Origin: a bacterium
GTDB taxonomy: Bacteria; JAMCPX01
Length of the DNA stretch: 10,808 nt
Direction: 5' to 3'
Assembly (NCBI GenBank): GCA_021789095.1
Contig: JAJYJX010000081.1
Location: 1 to 10,808 of the forward strand
The position numbers were made by a program, and so were the translations under genes. This document shows positions 6,847 through 10,808 of this stretch, piece after piece; position 1 is the first letter of the stretch, and every line of letters begins with the position of its first letter. The notes beneath the pieces were generated by a model. That model was not told the origin of the DNA. It saw only the letters and a list, made by a program, of their open reading frames with translations, and searched no databases.

Positions 6847-7456
6847 ATATGGCGACCTGGCCTGTAAACGGGTTTACTTCAAGTGAGTAAACATCTTTTT
6901 TGTCATCCGTTATGTGGATGATGGTATAAGGCAGATATCCCTGCGGATAAAACTGAATGGCCACATCTGTTGCATCCCTGCTTACCACGGTTGTGTCCAC
7001 AATAATATCCTCGAAACTAACTCCTTCCGGCAGCCTTTCTGGTTTTCCGAGGACATCGCTGTCGTACTGCCATTCGCATGTGTTCGTCTCAAGTGTAGGC
7101 GTACACGTCTCGACCCAGTATTCATTTTTCTTCAGATCAAACTTTATGCGGTAGTACGTTGTCCTGGAAAAAACCGCCTTGGAGTAAACATACCGGATGG
7201 TCGAGGAGAGCCGCTGTACAGAGGTCTTTAGCTCCACACCTGTAAGGTCCATTAATCTCGGAGTTATAAGCCCAAGGATAACAACGATGATGAACAGGAC
7301 TACCGTCAGCTCTATAAGGGTAAACCCCGTAAGAAGCTTGTTTGCATTAGCCCTTCCGTGATTGTTTACACAATATGACCGCGTTATACTGTCACGGTCT
7401 GTTGCCGGAGCTTCTATCGGGATAAACCCCTCTCTCTTACTGGCATTCATTCGCAT
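6815..7456 (-). CDS. gspH: Type II secretion system minor pseudopilin GspH with extended leader
   Basis: Minor pseudopilin, about 213 residues from the ATG at 7456. Another ATG two codons later, at 7450, is equally possible. An in-frame ATG at 7510 lies deep inside gspG and is unlikely. The real cleavage site is LLTGFTLIEL, after Gly44 with Glu49 at +5, then a hydrophobic helix (about 45-68). The C-terminal domain (VSRDATDVAIQFYPQGYLPY and SLEVNPFTGQVAIYD) is a GspH/FimT-type beta fold. Two Cys lie at about 115-130 (CTPTLETNTC), a possible disulfide. Residues 10-15 (GFIPIE) mimic the cleavage motif. With the real site they are encoded by the arms of the inverted repeat listed separately. The start overlaps the gspG end by about 20 nt, so translation is probably coupled. 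Confidence 0.9.
   Translation of the reverse strand: MRMNASKREGFIPIEAPATDRDSITRSYCVNNHGRANANKLLTGFTLIELTVVLFIIVVILGLITPRLMDLTGVELKTSVQRLSSTIRYVYSKAVFSRTTYYRIKFDLKKNEYWVETCTPTLETNTCEWQYDSDVLGKPERLPEGVSFEDIIVDTTVVSRDATDVAIQFYPQGYLPYTIIHITDDKKDVYSLEVNPFTGQVAIYDRYFEPPKS
7318..7430 (-). repeat. In-frame palindromic leader element of gspH
   Basis: Plus-strand CCCGTAAGAAGCT (7326-7338) and AGCTTCTATCGGG (7409-7421) are complementary at 11 of 13 positions and are separated by 70 nt. An inner stem, CCGTGA (7356-7361) with TCACGG (7392-7397), encloses a 30-nt loop. In the gene, the upstream arm encodes GFIPIEA and the downstream arm KLLTGFT. The 96-nt core aligns without gaps to the gspG element at roughly 60% identity by eye. 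Both mismatched bases of the outer arm fall on a codon that would be TAA if pairing were perfect. Confidence 0.8.
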
Positions 7457-7982
7457 CAAGGCTCGATATGTCTTTGTCCCTGCCCTCACCGCCTGGTTTG
7501 CCGTCGGCACCGTAAGACATAATCACATAATCGCTGCCGTTTGGAGCCGGGCTCATGTAAGCATAATCATTTCCCCATGGGTCTTTTGGTATGTGCCCGC
7601 CTTCTATGTACCCACCCTGCTTCCAGCAGCAAGGTATCTGGCCTGTTGTAGGCTGCTCAATCAGTGATTTCAGCCCCTGCTCTGTTGTAGGATACGCATG
7701 ATTGTCAAGATAATAAAGTTTAAGCGCTGATTCAAGCGAGTTTATGTCGGCACATGCCTTGACCCTGTTTGCCTGCTCTTTCCTCGGTATTACATTAACT
7801 GCAACGAGCGTGGCAAGCAGGCCTATTATAAGGACCACCACCATTATCTCTATCAGGGTAAACCCCGTTTGAAGCCTGCTTGTAATACCCTTTCCACGAC
7901 TTTCTACGCGATATGGTTGTTCTCTGTCTTCGTGGTCTATTGATATAACTTCCAACGGGATAAATCCATTCTCTCTTGGCAT
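7437..7982 (-). CDS. gspG: Type II secretion system major pseudopilin GspG with extended leader
   Basis: Major pseudopilin subunit, 181 residues as translated and about 141 mature. The real cleavage site is LQTGFTLIEIMVVV, after Gly40 with Glu45 at +5. The conserved GspG body follows: RKEQANRVKACADINSLESA, LDNHAYPTTEQGL, PKDPWGNDYAY, and the C-terminal calcium-loop region SYGADGKPGGEGRDKDI. Adjacent cysteines occur in IPCCWKQ. The leader is about 40 residues, far longer than usual. It opens with NGFIPLE (residues 5-11), a mimic of the cleavage motif. AGGAGG placed seven bases before the ATG at 7982 leaves little doubt that the long leader is translated, and there is no other start codon before the real site. 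This is the strongest ribosome binding site in the operon, which fits the major subunit. Confidence 0.95.
   Translation of the reverse strand: MPRENGFIPLEVISIDHEDREQPYRVESRGKGITSRLQTGFTLIEIMVVVLIIGLLATLVAVNVIPRKEQANRVKACADINSLESALKLYYLDNHAYPTTEQGLKSLIEQPTTGQIPCCWKQGGYIEGGHIPKDPWGNDYAYMSPAPNGSDYVIMSYGADGKPGGEGRDKDISSLDANECQ
7856..7967 (-). repeat. In-frame palindromic leader element of gspG
   Basis: Plus-strand CCCGTTTGAAG (7864-7874) and CTTCCAACGGG (7949-7959) are complementary at 10 of 11 positions and are separated by 74 nt. An inner stem, CCACGA (7894-7899) with TCGTGG (7930-7935), encloses a 30-nt loop. In the gene, the upstream arm encodes GFIPLEV and the downstream arm LQTGFT. The 96-nt core has the same length and stem spacing as that of gspH. 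Confidence 0.8.
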
Positions 7983-7989
7983 AATGCTA

Positions 7990-7995
7990 CCTCCT
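7990..7995 (-). promoter_or_regulatory. Ribosome binding site of gspG overlapping the gspF stop
   Basis: The minus strand reads TAGGAGGTAGCATTATG. The TAG stop of gspF shares two bases with the AGGAGG that precedes the gspG ATG. Ribosomes ending gspF would therefore stop on the gspG start region, and the site also fixes the gspG start ahead of its long leader. Confidence 0.85.
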
Positions 7996-9217
7996 AGTGC
8001 ACTAATTGGTTCATTTGAAAGATCGGCAGAAGTACGGACAGGATTATAAAGAGTACGATACCTGCCATCATAAGGATAATCACAGGCTCGAGCAGTGCCG
8101 TCAGGGCACTTATGACTGTTGTTACATTGTCCTCGTAGGTGCTTGCGATCTTTTCAAGCATGTTCTCAAGTTCACCGCTCTGTTCACCGACCGCTATCAT
8201 TCTTGTTACCATTGGCGGGAACACCCCGCTTGCCCTCAACGGGGCGGAAATCGAGGAACCTTCGATGATCGCTGTTTTCGACTTTTCGATTGCCTCTCCG
8301 ATGATACTGTTGTTAACTATTGTCTTTACTATGTCCATTGCCTTTACAACCGGCACGCCGCTGCGGAGAAGCGTCGCAAGCGTACGCGCAAACCTTGCTA
8401 TTATCACAAACTTTATAAGCCTGCCGAAAACCGGCATCCTTAACAGGAAGCTCTCGTATCTTTTCCGTCCCTTCTCAGTTTTTATATACCACTTGAAAAG
8501 ATAGTATGCCCCTATCATAGCAGCTATAAATATATACCAGTATGAACTCATAAGGCCGCTTGTAAATATAAGCACCTTGGTAAAAATCGGCAGGGTCTGG
8601 TTAACGTCCTTGAACAGCTGGGTCACCTTCGGAATAACAAACGTCATAAGAGCTATGACAACCAATGTTGCCAGTACAACCATGATAGCAGGATAAATAA
8701 GAGTGGCTATGACCCTGTATTTCAGCCTGACCTGATTTTCAATATAATCGGCAAGCCTCTGCAGGACTATATCAAGCGCACCGCTTGATTCGCCTGCGGC
8801 GATCATGTTCACATAAAACTCCGGGAAAACCTTCGGTGCTGTTTTCAACGCATCGGCAAAAGAGCTGCCTTCATTGATCTTTGTCTTAACATTGCTGATG
8901 ATCCTCTTTAATTTTATCTTGTCTATCTGCTCCACAATGGCATCCAGTGCATCAACGAGCGTAAGCCCCGCTCCTATGAGGCTGGAAAGCTGCCTCGTGA
9001 CAATAGCAACATCCTGCTGTCTTATACTCGAGAATATGTCCGATATGTTTTTCTTCGCTATATCGGAGGACTCCGTTTCAATCTCCTGCCTGAAATCCGT
9101 CGCATAAATGCCCATGCCCTTGAGCTTTATGCGCGCAGCGTGCTGGTTGTCAGCTTCTATGACGCCGCGTGTTGAGCTTCCCTGGACCGTGAAACCTTTG
9201 TATTCAAAGATAGGCAT
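7994..9217 (-). CDS. gspF: Type II secretion system inner-membrane platform protein GspF
   Basis: Polytopic inner-membrane platform protein of 407 residues, the normal length. It links the GspE ATPase to pseudopilus assembly. Two GspF domains are visible (about 68-191 and 270-393), each with its signature: MIAAGESSGALD at 138-149 and MIAVGEQSGELE at 339-350. Three membrane segments are predicted at about 170-195, 225-243 and 376-400. The N-terminal MPIFEYKGFTVQGSSTRGVI is the usual GspF opening. It starts six bases after the gspE stop with no clear Shine-Dalgarno, so coupling to gspE is likely. gspG follows after 11 bp. PilC of type IV pili has the same fold, but the gene order E-F-G-H-I-J-K favours type II secretion. 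Confidence 0.95.
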   Translation of the reverse strand: MPIFEYKGFTVQGSSTRGVIEADNQHAARIKLKGMGIYATDFRQEIETESSDIAKKNISDIFSSIRQQDVAIVTRQLSSLIGAGLTLVDALDAIVEQIDKIKLKRIISNVKTKINEGSSFADALKTAPKVFPEFYVNMIAAGESSGALDIVLQRLADYIENQVRLKYRVIATLIYPAIMVVLATLVVIALMTFVIPKVTQLFKDVNQTLPIFTKVLIFTSGLMSSYWYIFIAAMIGAYYLFKWYIKTEKGRKRYESFLLRMPVFGRLIKFVIIARFARTLATLLRSGVPVVKAMDIVKTIVNNSIIGEAIEKSKTAIIEGSSISAPLRASGVFPPMVTRMIAVGEQSGELENMLEKIASTYEDNVTTVISALTALLEPVIILMMAGIVLFIILSVLLPIFQMNQLVH

Positions 9218-9223
9218 AATTTA

Positions 9224-10808
9224 TCAGACTATTTCGGTTACCTCTTCCTGGGTAACCCTGAGTACCTCGCGGATTGTCGTGACACCGTCTATAACCTTTT
9301 TAATCCCGTCTTCCTTGAGCGTAGTCATGCCCTTTTTAATTGCAGCATGCTTTATCATGGATGAATCAACGCCCCTGGTAATCATTGACCTGATTTCATC
9401 ATCAATGACCATGATCTCATATATGCCTGTCCTGCCCCTATAGCCGGTGTTAACACAGTTAACACACCCCTTGCCCCTGTATATGACATCGCCTTTCAAA
9501 GCACTCCTGACAACTCCTACTTCCATTAATTCTTCATCTGTCGGCCTGTACGCAGTCTTGCATACAGGGCATATAGTCCTTATAAGACGCTGCGCTATAA
9601 GTGAGACGACAGACGATGAAACCAGGAACGGCTCAATCCCCATATCTATCAGCCTTGTTATGCCGCCCGCCGCATCATTCGTGTGCAGTGTCGAGAAAAC
9701 AAGATGGCCTGTTAATGACGCCTGCACAGCTATCTCTGCTGTTTCCTTGTCCCTTATTTCGCCTACGAGCACGATGTCCGGGTCCTGCCTGAGTATTGAC
9801 CTGAGCCCGTTTGCGAATGTCAGATCGATCTTTGAATTCACCTGTATCTGTCCGATGCCCTTGATTTGATACTCAACAGGGTCTTCTATTGTTAATATGT
9901 TTACCTCGGGCGAATTAAGAATTGAAAGTACAGAGTACAGCGTTGTTGTCTTGCCGCTGCCTGTAGGCCCCGTGACGAGTAGAATGCCGTTGCTCCTCTT
10001 TATAAGCTGGTTGACCAGCTTCAATTTCTCATGACTGAGACCTATACTGTCGAGTCCGATCAGCACACTCGACCTGTCGAGCAGTCTCATAACGACCCTT
10101 TCCCCGAAAGAGGTCGGTATCACGGATGTCCTTATGTCAACGTCTTTGCCCGCTATCTTTATCCTTATCCTTCCGTCCTGCGGCAGCCTCTTTTCAGCGA
10201 TATTCATACCTGCCATAACCTTGACCCTCGATATGATGCTTGACTGGAACCTCTTCGGAGGCTTGATAATCTCGTAAAGTATCCCATCTATGCGGTACCT
10301 GACCGACAATTCTTTTTCGAACGGCTCGATGTGGATATCGCTTGCACGCTTCTTTACACCTTCGAATAACAGTGAATTTATAAGCCTTATGATCGGTGCC
10401 TCGTCGGTCGCGTCAAGCAGGTCCTCGGGCTCGCTGAGTTCCTGTGCAACATGATCCAGGTCTGCGTCTTCAAGCTCATCAACCATGTCCTCCGTGCTTA
10501 CCTCGATCCTGTCGTAGTATAGGTTCACGGCGTTGATCACATCCCTCTGCGCAACAAGCACCGGTGTAACAGGCATATCAAGAAACTGCTGGGCGTCATT
10601 GACGACTTCGATATTTGTCGGATCGACAACACCGAGCTTTACAAAACCGTCTTCCCTGAAAAGGGGCAGTATCCCGAACCGCCTTGAAAAGGTCTTGGGG
10701 AATCTCTGGATCAGGTCGGTGTCGAGCTTCTGGCCTGTCAGGTTTGGTATATACTCAATGCCAAACTGTTCTGACAGCGCTTTCAGAAAATCCGTCTCTG
10801 TGATGAAT
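9224..10808 (-). CDS. gspE: Type II secretion system ATPase GspE (5' end outside the window)
   Basis: Cytoplasmic assembly ATPase of the VirB11/PilT superfamily that powers pseudopilus growth. The reading frame stays open to the window edge, giving 527 visible residues, so the N-terminus is missing. Upstream of the internal Met at 10576 the frame reads ETDFLKALSEQFGIEYIP and continues as part of the GspE N1/N2 region. In visible-fragment numbering the Walker A GPTGSGKT is at about 280-287, the Asp box near 308 (EDPVEYQ), and Walker B DIVLVGEIRD at about 344-353. The tetracysteine zinc site has CPVC at about 413-416 and CVNC at 448-451, a feature of GspE/PilB. Zinc-site spacing and neighbours support GspE. 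PilB is excluded mainly by context. Confidence 0.95.
   Translation of the reverse strand, partial: FITETDFLKALSEQFGIEYIPNLTGQKLDTDLIQRFPKTFSRRFGILPLFREDGFVKLGVVDPTNIEVVNDAQQFLDMPVTPVLVAQRDVINAVNLYYDRIEVSTEDMVDELEDADLDHVAQELSEPEDLLDATDEAPIIRLINSLLFEGVKKRASDIHIEPFEKELSVRYRIDGILYEIIKPPKRFQSSIISRVKVMAGMNIAEKRLPQDGRIRIKIAGKDVDIRTSVIPTSFGERVVMRLLDRSSVLIGLDSIGLSHEKLKLVNQLIKRSNGILLVTGPTGSGKTTTLYSVLSILNSPEVNILTIEDPVEYQIKGIGQIQVNSKIDLTFANGLRSILRQDPDIVLVGEIRDKETAEIAVQASLTGHLVFSTLHTNDAAGGITRLIDMGIEPFLVSSSVVSLIAQRLIRTICPVCKTAYRPTDEELMEVGVVRSALKGDVIYRGKGCVNCVNTGYRGRTGIYEIMVIDDEIRSMITRGVDSSMIKHAAIKKGMTTLKEDGIKKVIDGVTTIREVLRVTQEEVTEIV

Noticed and set aside
6341-7967. The GF(I/T)P(L/I)E motifs as functional second prepilin peptidase sites
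   Set aside because: In all three proteins the motif is followed by polar, charged residues instead of the hydrophobic helix that the peptidase and pilin assembly need. The pilin helix follows the downstream GFTL motif.
6246-7967. Simple tandem duplication of the pilin cleavage motif as the origin of the double motifs
   Set aside because: A direct duplication would explain the resemblance of GFIPLE to GFTLIE. It would not explain why the bases coding for LE plus the next residue complement the bases coding for the residues before TGF, differently in each gene.
7982-7982. Mis-annotated start codons as the cause of the long leaders
   Set aside because: gspG has AGGAGG at ideal spacing before the long leader. 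No ATG, GTG or TTG lies between the two motifs in gspG or gspJ, so shorter products are not available.
4544-10808. Type IV pilus assembly locus instead of type II secretion
   Set aside because: The gene order E-F-G-H-I-J-K, the GspG calcium-loop region and a large GspK are specific to type II secretion. No pilT, pilM-Q or pilA-type gene is present.

Overview
This window looks like ordinary bacterial chromosome. Base composition is moderate, the genes are tightly packed, and there are no tRNA, rRNA, CRISPR or insertion-sequence genes. The gene content is an acyl-CoA dehydrogenase of a type that lacks the usual C-terminal catalytic Glu, an amidohydrolase resembling aminodeoxyfutalosine deaminases, and a type II secretion operon ordered E-F-G-H-I-J-K. 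This fits a Gram-negative anaerobe of the Desulfobacterota or a related phylum. The taxonomic guess is inference only.

Left part (1-4554). A minus-strand acyl-CoA dehydrogenase (17-1252) is divergent from a plus-strand short-chain dehydrogenase (1517-2311). The 264-bp gap between them carries a REP-like hairpin. Then come, on the plus strand, an amidohydrolase (2570-3748) and an RlmB/TrmH-type 23S rRNA 2'-O-methyltransferase (3802-4554). The 258-bp gap before the amidohydrolase contains a reading frame with one stop that may be the remnant of a lost gene.

Right part (4544-10808, all minus strand). This is a compact type II secretion operon transcribed from the right edge leftwards: gspE (cut by the window end), gspF, gspG, gspH, gspI, gspJ, gspK. 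Junctions are short gaps or overlaps. GspE is the cytoplasmic ATPase, GspF the inner-membrane platform, GspG the major pseudopilin, and GspH-I-J-K the minor pseudopilin tip. The operon ends in an 11-bp tail-to-tail overlap with rlmB. No gspL, M, N, C or D is seen here.

The most unusual observation is in three of the pseudopilin genes. gspG, gspH and gspJ have very long leaders (40-46 residues before the cleaved Gly). Each leader begins with a decoy motif GF(I/T)P(L/I)E and ends with the real LTGFT or QTGFT motif. At the DNA level the two motifs are arms of an inverted repeat 96-99 nt across. The arm sequences differ between genes but stay complementary within each gene. Mismatches in the arms fall where perfect complementarity would create an in-frame TAA. 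In gspG and gspH an inner 6-bp stem has two compensatory changes and an identical 30-nt loop. This looks like a family of in-frame palindromic elements, comparable in concept to Rickettsia palindromic elements, located in leader peptides that prepilin peptidase removes. An RNA-structure regulatory role is the main alternative or additional reading.
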